A DNA stretch of 64,000 nucleotides from Scortum barcoo (taxonomy: Eukaryota > Chordata > Actinopteri > Centrarchiformes > Terapontidae), in assembly GCA_023238725.1 (NCBI GenBank), contig CM041546.1, forward strand, positions 13,632,528 through 13,696,527, in the 5' to 3' direction. Each line of letters starts with the position of its first letter. Position 1 is the first letter of the stretch. Below, one piece after another: positions 19,701 through 32,700 of the stretch. The position numbers and the translations under genes were made by a program. The notes under the pieces were generated by a model. It saw only the letters and a list, made by a program, of their open reading frames with translations, searched no databases and had not been told where the DNA came from.

Positions 19701-20580
19701 TGTTGAATGATCTTCTGTATATAAGATACAAATAATTTAAAATTTCAGCGCATCTCACCTTGACCGTGCGGATGTAATCTAGAGAATCTGGCACCAGAGA
19801 CTCGAGCTCTGGGAACCTCTTGGAGTACTTGTCCCGAGTAAACTTGTGAATGATATCTAAAAACCAGGAAAAAAACAAACAAAAAAAAACAAAAGAAAAC
19901 TCTGTTATACAGGAAAGTTAAACTGCATAGAATAACAACATTAAACCCTTTATAAATCGCATTTATTTATTTTTTAACCAAGCAGGACTCACTAAGCTCA
20001 TTGTCAATCTCCACTGTGAGATTATTGGCTGCTACGATCAGTCTGTACTCTGGGTCTGACTCGACTGGACCTGAGACTGAAAGGAAACAGAAATCAGGAA
20101 TACACTAAATTCATTCAGATTCTTTGTTAAAACTCAACTGGAATTATATTCTGTGAGGAACTTTTGAAACATATCATCACTTGTACAACAGACAACAACT
20201 CACCCTCTGTGTTCTTGCGCTGCTTTCCAATATACAAAGAGATTTTGTCCATAATCTCTGAAAACTGTAGAAAAATGTTTAGATTAAGGAACACTGGAGT
20301 GAACAAAACAGATGTATTACTATAAATATAAGCTTGTATAACACTCTCATATCATACAACTCACCTGTTTGCTGTTGCGGAGCTTGGCGATAGATGCAAC
20401 ACTCTCAGCTTTACTGTAGTCCACCTCCATCTCCTCTGGGATGTCCTCCAGCCCTCCCTCTGTCCTTCCCTGTGCTGCCTCTCCATCACTCTCCCCTTCC
20501 TCTCCCTCTGGATACAACCCATCCTCCCCCTCATCGCCAGCCTCCTCCAGGTCTGCCAGGAGCTCGTCCGCCAGGGACAT
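16771..20580 (-). CDS. prpf31: Pre-mRNA processing factor 31 (U4/U6 snRNP)
   Basis: Spliceosomal protein that binds U4 snRNA with the 15.5K protein and links U4/U6 to U5 in the tri-snRNP. Thirteen coding exons: 20580-20365, 20264-20204, 20076-19993, 19856-19759, 19382-19276, 19173-19004, 18867-18710, 18620-18531, 18258-18131, 17890-17818, 17300-17172, 17074-16976, 16884-16771. All phases agree, giving 508 residues against 499 in human. Landmarks are the acidic start MSLADELLADLEEA, IIHKFTRDKYSKRFPELESL, the Nop domain (EEACDMALELNQSKHRIYEY, APNLSIIVGASTAAKIMG, GGLTNLSKMPACNLMLLGAQ), the basic KKRGGRRYRKMKERLGLTEI, and a C-terminal region ending EFLKVKKETKM. The start codon lies immediately after a TTGCAG acceptor, so a non-coding exon lies upstream near 21950. 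The acidic N-terminal segment in exon 1 is longer than in mammals. Confidence 0.96.
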
Positions 20581-21839
20581 CTGCAATCAGCAGTAGAAAG
20601 TTGGAGGACTTCAGAGAAAACTGGCTTATTAAAGTTACGGCTATTCAGACCAAATTACTCTAACAGATCCAAAGCACCACCAGGGGTCTTGAGTGTGACA
20701 GATTGTACTATGGCGTCTTAATCTTTCTAATACTATATCTACAATAAGACTGAATGCCATCTAAAATTTCTAAACATAACGCAGAGATAAAAACCCAAAC
20801 ACTGATCTGTGGTCTGATTTTAATTTTTAGTTGTTTGTTTTTGTATTCACATAACTGATATAAGAGACTATTATCATAAACACACAGCTTAAAAAACCAA
20901 AACAAAAACACGTTTCATAAAAACATCAAAGCAGATGAAAGTAATCTGAGGAACCACGTGATGTGAGAGAGGTAAAAAATGAAGACTACAGACAATATCA
21001 GACAAAAAAAAAAAAAGAAAAATGAGTTTTTGACATCTTGTAAATTATTTTCATGAGCTATATCTCATATTATATGTTACATGTTTACATTACATTGACC
21101 TGCTTCTTCTTTTTTTATAGTATACTTAACCAGATCCGGTTTAATACAGAGAAAACTAATTCCATTATTATTTAATCATGTCATGTACAAGTCTGGTGTT
21201 CATTAACATGTCGCTTCTGCATCTTTTAATTTTTAGTTTGCCTTGTAACATTTGTTTCCAAATACTTGTGTATAGTTTCTATTTTGTATTATTTTTATCC
21301 TTGTTTTTTAAACACCTTTATTATTTATTCTTTCACCCCTATATTTGTCTGTATTTATTGCTGTTATTTTGCTTCTGCAACAGCCCAGAAAAGATTTATC
21401 TCATCTTATCTTACAATACTGGATACTTCTTCACCACTAAAACCACACAAGTTAATCAATCTAAGAGGCGACTGCCCATTACTAAAGCCATAACCTTAGA
21501 TTGGGACATCACAGGGAGTCCCTGTTTAACTGCGAGGTGTTCTGCTTAATTTCATTATAATTTGGACAGTTAACACAAGTAATTTAAGAGCTCTGGCTAT
21601 CTGTGAAATATGTTTGTCAATTTTGACACTTCATAACCTAAAATCACCAAAAATAACCAATCAATTAACCAGGTAGACACCATCAATAATGCGACTAGTC
21701 ACTAATTAAAGTCTTAAACACTCGTCTGAAATCTCTAAAATGCTGAAAAGGCGCTGCAGGATATCTCGGTCCTGTTCAGACCCTTAAACAGCATTAATAA
21801 ATAAAACACGGGAACAATAAGATGAGGCTCTCTGAGTCA

Positions 21840-22150
21840 ATGAAGTTTATCGACAATGTCGCGCTGGTTTCGGTTAGCTTTAGCTACTGTTAGCATACGT
21901 TATCTCAACGCAGCCGGTTACGTTATTAAAATGCTTTATAAGTACCTTAAACTGACCTTTAAGTTCAAACTTGGGTCCCCTGGAGAAAGAAAAAACAGTC
22001 AAGTCCTCTGGGACTTCAAGTTCTTCTGTTTTAAGGTAGAATCGAGTCCTTATACGATGTTTTTCGCTTGTATCTGTGATCTACTGTATCAACGCGTCGC
22101 AGACTAAATACGCAATAACCTTCGCATAGCTTTCTGGGAAATGTAGTCAA
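21840..22150 (-). promoter_or_regulatory. prpf31 promoter and non-coding first exon
   Basis: On the minus strand a donor (AAAG|GTCAGT or TAAG|GTACTT, near 21946-21957) could join the acceptor in front of the prpf31 ATG. Upstream at 22132-22147 is TTCTGGGAAATGTAGT, the reverse complement of ACTACATTTCCCAGAA, a near-perfect ZNF143/SBS promoter element. Such elements mark housekeeping promoters in vertebrates. Exact start site unknown. Confidence 0.5.
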
Positions 22151-22206
22151 CAACCTCAACAGACACGTTTTTTTCAGAATGGAAGCCCTTATCATATCCA
22201 TCGTTT

Positions 22207-22349
22207 AAGTCATTATAATTAGAAACTTTCTCAACTTATTGTTTCAAGATAAGTAACTCATTATATTGAGATATTAAGTCATTATTTTGTAGTCATAATT
22301 TCGAGATAAGTAATAATTATTTTTGAGATGTGTGTCATTATAATGACTT
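22207..22349. mobile_element. Small MITE-like repeat with 13-bp terminal inverted repeats
   Basis: AAGTCATTATAAT at 22207-22219 is matched by its exact inverse at 22337-22349. The interior has degenerate direct repeats of a GAGATAAGTAA/AAGTCAT type. It carries no reading frame. It could be a non-autonomous DNA transposon or a degenerate satellite. No clear target-site duplication was found. Confidence 0.4.
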
Positions 22350-23794
22350 CCCGGATTTTTTAGTCACATTGACAAAATGGATTTCCATACAAGAGATACA
22401 CCAGGCCTTCTTGGTTGTAAAAACAATGTGTTGTGATTACAGAACAATACAATCTATTGTGATGAAGCATTTCAATAAGAAGTTCACATTTTGTAGTTTT
22501 TATTTCCCCTTGTTTATACATTATCCCTTGAAAACCATTCTTTAAACAATACAGGTTTTAAACCAACATTTAAACAGACTAAACAAATGGACTAGTTGGA
22601 TTTCGACTGCATGATGGACTGTTATTAGTAGAAAATGGGGTAAATTAACAGATACACAAACAAATGGAGTTATTTACTGATGAAAGGCTTTGATTTTTCA
22701 TGCTAAGCTACATTAACAGTCATTAAACGAGGGAAAAGAATGACAAGACTGCTAAAAATTCATAGACATCGGAAAATAATGACACATTACAGGACATAAT
22801 TCCATACAGATTGGCATATATTAACAAGTAAAATTATACAAAATACTTTTTTTAGCAATTAAGACGTTTGGGAAAATATTTTGATTTATTTGTTATGAAG
22901 ATCTTAGAGAAGGTATAACCTAGATGCATTCTGTCCCAAACAAATTATAGCTAAGTTAATATATGTTAATTGCAGCAAGGCAAATAAATAAATTGATTCA
23001 TAAATAAGCAAATAAATAACAAATAAAATAATGCATGGAAACTTGCTTTACATAAATAAATAAAACAATATAATAAATATATAAATTAACTGTAATAACA
23101 ATTTTTAGAGCTAAAAGTATAAAGAAGAATAGCTTGTTTCATTTTTCGTGCAGCCTAAGAATACATCTAAAAGTAAACAGCTCTAAAATGATATTGTATA
23201 CACTTGTATTATGGTATTTGTACAAATGCAAATGAGTATTCTCAAATACAGGAGTCAAGCGATTTCTGTTCCAAACTGCTGCCTACAAGAACAATTGACT
23301 GACTGCGATGAAAAACGTCTTTAATAAAGAGAGGACTGGAATCCAAGCGTCTACATAGACAGATGAATGACTAAAGAAAGTGCATTCCCCGCATATTTGG
23401 GGAATAATACAACAAAATGAAGCAGAAAAAGAGAAGGTAAGCTGGTACACAGCAAGACTCCCACTGCATAGCTGTCAGATCTGTTTCCGATTTTACAAAG
23501 CTCCAGGCTCCTCTTCTCCTAGCATATGCTGCCTTTTCCAAAGACTTTTGTAGCCAAAGGCTATGAATAAACTCTGTAAATAGTGGCAGGCAGGAGCACA
23601 ACAACCCCTGTCATACAAAACACTGTCGCTGGTAAAACCTGGAATGTGTCCAGCTTTTAGAACGGGAGTCTCATTCTTTCAGTTGCCTATTCAATAAAAA
23701 AATAGCCTCTGGGTGAATGGCTGGTTGTTGGGGTTAATTCGCTGGCCAGTCCAAGAGGGTTCAGCTCTAAAGGTTCCCACGATGAGTTATAACG
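22350..23794. other. lmtk3 3' UTR and intergenic region
   Basis: AT-rich with no coding signal. A minus-strand AATAAA at 22885-22890 would give lmtk3 a 3' UTR of about 900 bases. Short AAATAA-rich stretches occur at 22980-23090. Nothing else is recognised. Confidence 0.35.
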
Positions 23795-26700
23795 TCACAC
23801 CAAGTGGGGATCGTTGGCAGGGCTGACAGTGAAACGCGATGATGTCACTGGATTGGCCCCCACAGGCGACCTTGGTTTGAGTGATAAATCCTCTTTCCTT
23901 TTTGATTCTTTGCTCTTGATGTTTGACCCTGAGGGAAAGAAAAATATGATTAAACATAAGGCTCAGTCACATGTCTCTTACATGGAGCTCTTCCTGCTGC
24001 TTGAATTTCTGTCTTTTTGTTATCTGTGTCCTGATGGGGCACTGACCTACCTGTATATTACAGGTGTGATAGTTTCCCAGAACCAACTCATCAGAATGAA
24101 TGGCTCAAGTGGCTCAAGCCTAAACTAGTGACATAACTTTGAACATGTTATTCGATATAAATCTCCTCTTAAATCATACAATGCTATTGTAGACTAACCT
24201 GAGGGCCTGTTTGTACTTAATGTTAATGTTATGCCTTTAATTTTACTTTGGTGCAGAGTGAGTTTTTTGTCTCCCCTTGTATGTTTACTGTCTGGCCAGA
24301 CAGGTATGAATGTTTCCTGTTTCAGTTTCTGATTTGGACCTCAGTTCATGGGAGGCTTTTACATGTCTGTTCCTATAGTCTCATAATCCATTCAGGGACA
24401 CACGTGCCTTCAGTATTATTTATGTATACAATAATGTATCAACACCAAACCAAAAACAAGTCAGAAAATAAACTAATGATCTATATCTATTATTACAATC
24501 ACACTGATACGATACGAGACAGTTTTTAGTTAAAAATAACTCAAAGGGAACACAGCCTCTTCTTTCTATGCTTTGAAGTTTCAAGTCTAAAGGCTACGAA
24601 AGATCATGAAAGCATCTAATTTAGGAGTTTCTGCATTTCTGTGTATTTGCTCAGCCCAAGCCCTTTCAAGTCTGAGCCCAAACTTTAATTATTCGGGAAA
24701 ATTAGGTGATCAGTGTGCTAGATGGAGAGAGGAAGTCAAGAGAGCAAATGAAAATGTGTTGGGAAACACAGCTTAGGCTTGCATTGTTGAGCGCAAGATT
24801 TATGTCCCCGCTCAGTTCCACATGTCACAGTGTCGAGGGGGATAATTATAGAAGATTAATTCTGGCTGCATATTTGGAGAGGAGAAGGTTGAGGGTTTTC
24901 CATTTCAGTGGGCGGGAATGAGTTAGAGGCTGTCAGATTTTATTACGTCATTCTCCGGCTCAAGGTGGGGACTGAGTGATAATACATGTACAGCAAGAAG
25001 CATATTTCAGACTTATGTGCATTATCTTTATAGTCTGATTCTACAGCCATGCTAGTGGCTCTGCAACTCTAACGTGCTGATGTTAAACAGGTAGAACGTT
25101 TAGCATCTTCTGCAGCCGAGGAAGATGGGAATGTTATTAGTTCTGCAGATTTCATGGCAGACAGGAGACATTTCACTCAAAACTACAAATGTTAATCTCA
25201 GGGTGGAGCTGGAGGACAAGTCAGCAGGATTCGTCTCCATGTGACTGGAAGATGTTTGTGATCTTACCACGCAAATCCAGCTTGGTGCTTTTGACGGACA
25301 CTGGGGCTGGACTAGTGGGTGCTGAGTTGCTCAACTCATTGGTTGGAGTTTCCTGTTGAAATGAAAAAGAACAGTCAGGCCTCCTTTTATTGCCCTTAAC
25401 ATGTTCTCTTATGAATCAGTTATTTGAAGTACGTAAAATACCTGATCAAAAAGATAGATTGTGACATCATCAAAAAAGGACACGTTTCTCCCTCTGTCCT
25501 TCTCCCTGTCCATCGGCTCCTTGGGTGATTTCAGCAGACTCCTCAGCCCGATTCGTTTGTCCACGTCCGTCTCTGTGACAACGATCACCCTCCGGGAGCT
25601 TTCGTCCTCCTGCTCATCCTCCTCCTCATCGTCGGGGTCGCTCCCCGAGGACAGACCTCTCCGTCGACCAATCCGATTTCCGATCGCACCGTCCCCAAAG
25701 CCTCCTTTACCGGTGGGGGTAAGCGGGAGAGTCAGAGCAAGAGGAGGGAGAGCGAGAGACAGGCGAGCTAGTTTTGCTGTAAAAATTGGAGTGAGAAGAA
25801 GATGTTACATATGAGGAAGAGTCCTGACAACAGGCCATACGTGTACAAACTGAATTAGAAAAGTAATTAGGAAAATGTTCATTAGAATTAGAACACATTT
25901 TTCATTACAATGACAGGAAGTTAAATTCAATACAATACAGCCATCTTCCATAGATCACTTGGATCAAACCAGGAACTAATATATTATCACTGTCACCTTA
26001 ATCTTATCTTATCTTCCCCTCTCTCCCACAAATCGATGGATAAAAAAAACTTTGACACAACAAAAACAAATAAAAATATTTGAGGAAGAATAACGATAAT
26101 AATGATTACCCTTGAGATACAAGAAACTACTGAGATATACTATACACAGTCTGTTAGTTTACCATACTACATATGTCAGCTTCTATTTAATTAACTGAGT
26201 CATGAATATTAGCGATACATACAACATGAAGGTACCTTTCATTGCCTGGTTTGCAGTAGGCTGAGGGGTTGTGACCTCAGGTTGTTCAATCACAGTGAGC
26301 GGCTCAGATTTAGATTCATCAGATTCGGTGTGCGTCTGAACACTGGAGGAACTTTCCTGTTCCTCTTGGCTACAACAACAGCAAAACACATAAAAAACCC
26401 AATTAAAACAAAACAATGTCAGTTAACGAAAATCACAAAAGAGCATTTTTTCTCTTACACATCATGGTATCTAGACATGCAGATAGTTTTGGGTTTTTCT
26501 TTGTGCTGGTTTCGGGGTGAAAGAATACAAATATCTCAAAAGTTGGACAAATAAAACCAAAATTATCTGTATGGCTGAATACAACTGAGCCCCTGAAGTC
26601 ATTAATAAGGATATTTATTTGGTAATAAAAGATAAAAGTCATCTTTTAGGACTTCAGCTGTTTAACATAAACTCTGAAATGCTATTCAGGATCAGCCTTC

Positions 26701-29700
26701 TTCGTACCTCTCATCCTCTTTTTGTTCTTTCACGGTGACCAGCTCGCTGCTGTTCTCTGTGATTTGTTCCCCCCAGGGCCGGAGCGTGACTGTGTCTTTA
26801 ACTGTCGCCCCCCACAGCACATTTGTTTTCACATTTTCACTGAGGGAGAACTGCAGCCTCTCCTCACACACCTGAAGCAACAAAACAAGGCAATAAAGAG
26901 GGGTCAGTAAACTCAGATTACACACAGAGCGCTCGTATAACAAACCACAAGAAAACACGCTCACCTGCATCATAAGGCCATTTTTTGTTGTCATCTTGGA
27001 AAGAGATCCCTGGTCTTTGACATCAGGACTGTGGCCTGGGGATGTCTGCCCATCCTTCTTCTCCTCTTGAGGTGATAGCTGTGGATCCAGGATCACACAT
27101 GGTGCAGGCTCTTCCAGCTTATCGGAGATCCCATCCTCCTTCAAATCCGTCGTCCTCCCCTCAGGAGTAGAGGAGCCACATATCTCCTCACAAGCATTAC
27201 TATCACTGACTCTGCTACCTTTCTGATCAGGTGTCTTCTTCAAGGACTCCAGGAGTTCCAGGTTCCCCAGAAAAAGGTCGCCCAGAGAGTCCTCCTCATC
27301 CCCGGATATGCAGCACAGTTGTTCCAGTTTCTCAAAATCCTCCAGGGGCTCCTCATCCAAGTCTTTCCACTCAGAAATCAGCAATTCTGGGAGATTGTTG
27401 AGGGGAGCTTGGGGTGAAGATGGTGTTTTCTGGAACACATCAGCATGTTCATCCTGTTTTTCTATGTTAGGTGTGAGACTGCTCTCATCGTCCAGTGTTA
27501 TATGTACAGAGGGGAGGTTCAGATTGGCTGAGATCCCTATACTCTGAGTTGTAGCAGGTGGCTCGGAGACATCTGTGTTGTGAGTTGGGGAAATATACAG
27601 CTCTGTCTCAGTACTACCTATAAAGTCTTCTAGATTAATGTGACTAATAAACTCCTCTGCCTCTATAACAGATGGTGGTGGACTAGGAAAAGAGTCGTCT
27701 AAACTCTCCAATTTATCTTCTTGTACATCAAGGTCTATGCTCGGTGGAGGACTTGGAAAATCTACTGAGCTGAAATTGTCTACCTCTGGATATGACGGAT
27801 CTATCTCCTCCTGCACATCAAGGTCACTGGGACAAGAGATGGGATTGGATGGAAGGGACATGTCTCTGATATCTTCCTCTACGTTCATAATGCTCACTGG
27901 CTCCTCCACGAATTGCCTAGCGAGCCACGGTCTTGTTTCAGCCTCTGACTCTAAGCCTGATTCAACATTTTCCAGTTCGGCAAAGTTCACATCAGGAGCT
28001 TCAGTGATGCAAATAGATATATTTGAGCTTTTACTCTTCCAATTAGAGCCTGTTTGTTTGTCAACATGTTCAGCTGGTGTCTGCCCCTCTTTTTGGATGT
28101 TGCAGAGGTGATTCTGAGGCCATCTGTTAAAATTTTGATTCTCCTCCGTCTCTGTGGAGTCTAGCAGGCCTTCCTGGCCCCTGACTGTCTCTTTGCATGA
28201 CGAAATCTGTCTCTGTCCTTGCTCCGACGTCTCCTGCTCTGGGATTTCTCTATTCTCTATTTCAGTGTCTGAGATTTCTCTTTTCAGGTCTTTGTTAAAA
28301 CTGTCATTTCCTCCTAGGTTCTCAATATTTTCCTCCTGTTGTATGTCAACCACTTGGACAGGCTGTTGGTCACCACGATCTGCAGAGTCCCACTTTTCCT
28401 TCATGCAAAGATTTCTAGCTAGTCCTTGTGTTTCATCGTTCCAGGTTTCCTCACAGCCCTCCAGGATGGCAGGGTGAGGCTCGCTTCCTGCAAGTTCATC
28501 ATTTTTCTCAGTCTCCCAAAACTCCTGACCCACAACAAGCCTCTCCCCCACCTCCCAGGACTTATTAATAAACCCAGAGAAAAATTCAGATCTCAGATCA
28601 ATGTCTTGGCTCCTTCTCTCCGGAGATGCCCACTGGTCATTTTCATCAGGCCACAAGCGCAAGTCCCTTGATTGAGAAAAACGGTGGCAGTCAAACTCTC
28701 CCCTAACCACACTGGACCCTGTATGCTCTTCATCCTCCTCCAGGGCACTCCATAACTCTTTCGTTTTCATATCCAGGCCCTCGCAGGAGTCCTTATCCAC
28801 ATTGTTAGCAGAGTCCGTCCTGCTCCCTGCTCCCCTCAGGGGCGACTTTTCCTTCATGGCATTTCTCAGCTCTGCAGCAGCCAGCTGTTTCTCCGTCTCT
28901 GTTGTGACCTTTTTGTCCTCGATGCCGTCTGAGCAGCGCAGGTTTCTCAGGCCCAGCTCGTTGTGGTCTAGACCAGGCCTCTCTTCCCGTCTCTCAGGCT
29001 CTTCAACACCCTCCTCAGTCCAAGAGGGACACGTCAGACCACTCACTTTATTGTAAACAGTCTTCATGTCACCACTTGGCTCGACTATTGACAGGCTTTC
29101 ATTGCAAACTGTGGCATCAGTGGTTTGAATGCCGTACAGTTTGGATAATCTAGACTCTCTGTTGTCAACTTGTGTTGGTATAATAGATTCCACAGTGTCA
29201 TTTCCACATTTGAGGGAGCTCAGTGTAGAGAGATCAATATCTCTCTCTGTAGCACTTGTGTAATCATTGTTGCTTGGCCTTAACGTACAATCCTGTGACT
29301 GGCTGCCACATACAGACTCGATCAAAGTATTTGTCTCTGCAAGGCTCTTGGAATGTAGATTTAAATTGTTCTCTGCAGAGTCCTGGTATTTGCTTTCTGT
29401 TATCTGAGAGATGATGCCATCTGTGAAGTGGTTGTCTATCGGATACCCACCGCTGTGTGGGAGCCCTTTCAGTGGCTCGTCATCTAATTCTGAGAACAAC
29501 TTATCAATGAAGTCAACACAGTCCTTGACCTGAAGATCATCGCACAGTGGTGCTGACTTATTACTCTCATTTTGGAAAATGCCAGAATCGTCTCTCTGTG
29601 TTGACGCCAGCCCTTTGTTTAGAATATCTTTGTCATCACCTAAATGAGTGATGGCATTTTCTGGAGTGTTTTGATGTACAGTACTTGTTTCCTCACACAT

Positions 29701-32700
29701 CTCAGTGGTCGTCTTTTCTGCTTTGTTATCTGACATCTGTGTGCTATTTCTTAAGGGACTCTTTTCTCCCATCTCTCCCTCTTCCTCAGTTTTTTCCTCT
29801 ATCCCAGTCAGCATTCCCCGGTCACCTCCTCGGCCGCTGCCTGGCCTGGAGGCAATGAGTCCATCACTGCTCCTCCTGTTCATTCCGTCCCCCTCCCAGT
29901 CACTGTCTGAGAAATAGGCAGAGTCTCGATGTGGTGTTTCATTTCCCAGAGCTCGCCACCCACCGTTTCCCACACCTCCTCCACCGCTCGTCCATGAGTC
30001 ACTAGGTGTGAGGCAGTCGGCTGAGCTGGAAGTCATGGGTGACAGGACCGAGTCGGTGGGAGTGACAAGTGAGACATCAGAGGATGGGTCCCAGTCTGGA
30101 GTGGTTGGAGTGGCAGCAGGGGTGGGGGCCTTTTGAGCATTGTGACCAGCATCATTGTGTTGACACAAATTTTCTCTTTCACTGTTATTTCGAGATCCCA
30201 GATTTTTAGAGTTCTCCAAGTCGTCAGCTGCTGTAATGTGTTCAGAGTCCACTGCAGAAACTTTATCGCCATGGTTCTTTTCTTTGTTGGGATCACATGA
30301 CTTTGACTCGGTATTTCCGCTGGTTTGATCTCCCCTCCCAGCCTGTAGGTCTTTCACTATCTCACCATTCCCTATAAGAGCTGCCTTCTGACTATCTGTT
30401 GCGTTTGTAATCAGCGATTTGTTCTCAGTGGACTCAGGAGGAGGATGTTCCAGAAGATCTGTTTGCTCTCCTCTGGCAGGTAAAGCGGGCCCATCTGAAC
30501 ACTCCTCCTCCTCTTTCTGACATGTGAGTGTTTGGTTGTGCAGAAGACCATTTTTGGGCATGATTTCTGAAAAAACAAACTCACCGGACTGGCAGTGGTC
30601 AGCATTGCTCCCTTGGCTGTCTGGTTTAAGAGGTTGTTTATTGGATCCTATATGAAGGATTGGGATCTCAGGTCTCATAGAAACCTTTATCTCGCTCTTT
30701 TTAGCACGCTTGGTCACTTGGGCATAGATGGCCTCAGTCTGTGACTCATCTTTGCCTTTGCTGGACGCTCGTATGGAGCTATCTGACTGAAATCTGATGG
30801 TCTGAGCCGAGTTTGGGTCAATGCATATGGACTCATATTCAGGAGATAGTGGAGTAGGGGAGTAAGATGAGTCTGCTTCTTTTTTGTTTGCGGCGGTTTT
30901 TTGTCTCGATATGATTTCAGTTAGGAAGGTCTCCGCTGATTGGATCTCCTTCAGGAACTCTTCCCTGGTCATTTCTGTTCTCTGAGGCTCCTTCTCGTTC
31001 TGCTGCTGTTTGGACTCCTGCTTCCCGATAGTGATCTCAGAGAGGAGAGAGCGGGATCTCCGTATACCCTTTGAATAGGCTTCCTCGGCCTCTGTGTATG
31101 AGGGAAGGCCTGGAGCACAAACGTAGGGCCGTAATCTGGATCCTGCAGGATAGAGGTATTTTACCGGATCACTTTCTGATCCTCCTTCCAGATCCCTGTC
31201 CATCTGTCCTGTGTCGATTTCTGTGAGGAAAAGATCCCTCTGGAATGATTCTTTAGTGACTGTATTTTCCTCCTCAGCTCCGGTCCTGTTGCGTTTCTCC
31301 GGCACCCACGAGTGTCCTGCTGACCCCAGCTCTGTGATCAGCGATTGGGAGCGGCGCATCCCTCTGTTAGGCAGCACAAAGTTCCCCCATCTTTCTCCGT
31401 CTTCTTTCCCTTCCTTCTCTCCTTCCCATGAACCTTCTGACTTGGACTCACCAGACTCGGTCACGCTAGATATCTCTGTCAGAAACAGATGCATGGGGGA
31501 TTTCTTGGCAGTGGCCACACGTTCCGTCTGAAGTTCGGCATCCTCCTTCCAAATGGTAGGCAGGATGGTGTCAAGGCGTGATTGAGTCCTTTTCATTCCC
31601 CTGGAGAAGAGTTCTGCACAGGCTGGATCTGCATCTTCAGATAGGCTGGAGTGAGTGACAGTAGTCCCACTGCCAGGTCTCTCGGGGGACATGAAGGGAG
31701 AGTCATCCTCATCTGAGTAGGTGGGACTGGATGAAGACTCTCTGTCAAGCTCGGGGTTTGTGGGCTGAGGGCGGGGTAAGTTGCGATAAATAGGGCGTAA
31801 TGGGTTTTCCCGACGAACGGGGGAGTCAAAGTCTTTTGCGCGAGAATGAGAAGTCTCCTTAGAGTTGTGCAATGATGCTAAGTGCCTGGTACCACTGTCT
31901 CTGTCAGAGAGGTCACAGGATAGTGGGTCTCTATTGGTTCTCTGCATCTGCGGCTTACTGTATCTCGAATAAGTGTCTGCTGCATTGTAGCTTGGGCAGC
32001 TTCTTTGTGGTTTGGAGTGGGGAGGGAGAGGTGGAGGGCACATTTGAGGAGGTTGGGGGTAAATTGGATGGCTCGACGGGGGAAGGGAGGGGGATAGGGA
32101 TGGGGATGGGGGTAGAGTCTGTCGGGCCCGATGAAGCCCCAGGTGATCAAAGGTAGAGGGTGGGCAGCTGCTCATGTGATGGGGGTCTGTTTCAATTTTC
32201 CCAGTGATAGTGTAGTGAGGCAGTCCTCTGTATCCGAGTGGAGGGGCGGGAAGGGGCCGGGAGTGAAGGTGGTTGGCTGATGACAAGGACATGGAGCGAG
32301 GCTTGGGAGGAAGGACCGGTGCTTGAGAGCTCAGTGATTTTTTATCTGCCTCACTGCTCTTTTTCTTCTCCTCTTCATCATCATCCCCTAAATCGACTAC
32401 TGAGAAGTCAGTCACTCTGCTTGAAGTGTCTCTGAATTCAGCCACGCCTGTGTTGGGCACTTGGATCTGAACCTCGCTTGATCTGACAGTCTGGAGACCC
32501 TTTCCACACCTGTCAGAGGAACAATAAGGGACTCGCTCTTTTCCCAGCATTCCACTGCGGATCTCCACCAGCTCCATGTCACCGGGACAAATCAAGTCAG
32601 AACGGAAAGAGGACTGGGTCTTCCCTTTGAGAGTTGGCGACTTGTCGTGGGGAGTGTGCTCCTCTAATCTGATGTAGTACTCGCTGGCGAGGGAGGGGCT

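Noticed and set aside
21178..21549. 123-codon open frame in the sequence between prpf31 exon 1 and its promoter
   Set aside because: Low-complexity hydrophobic translation of T-rich intron sequence with no family resemblance.
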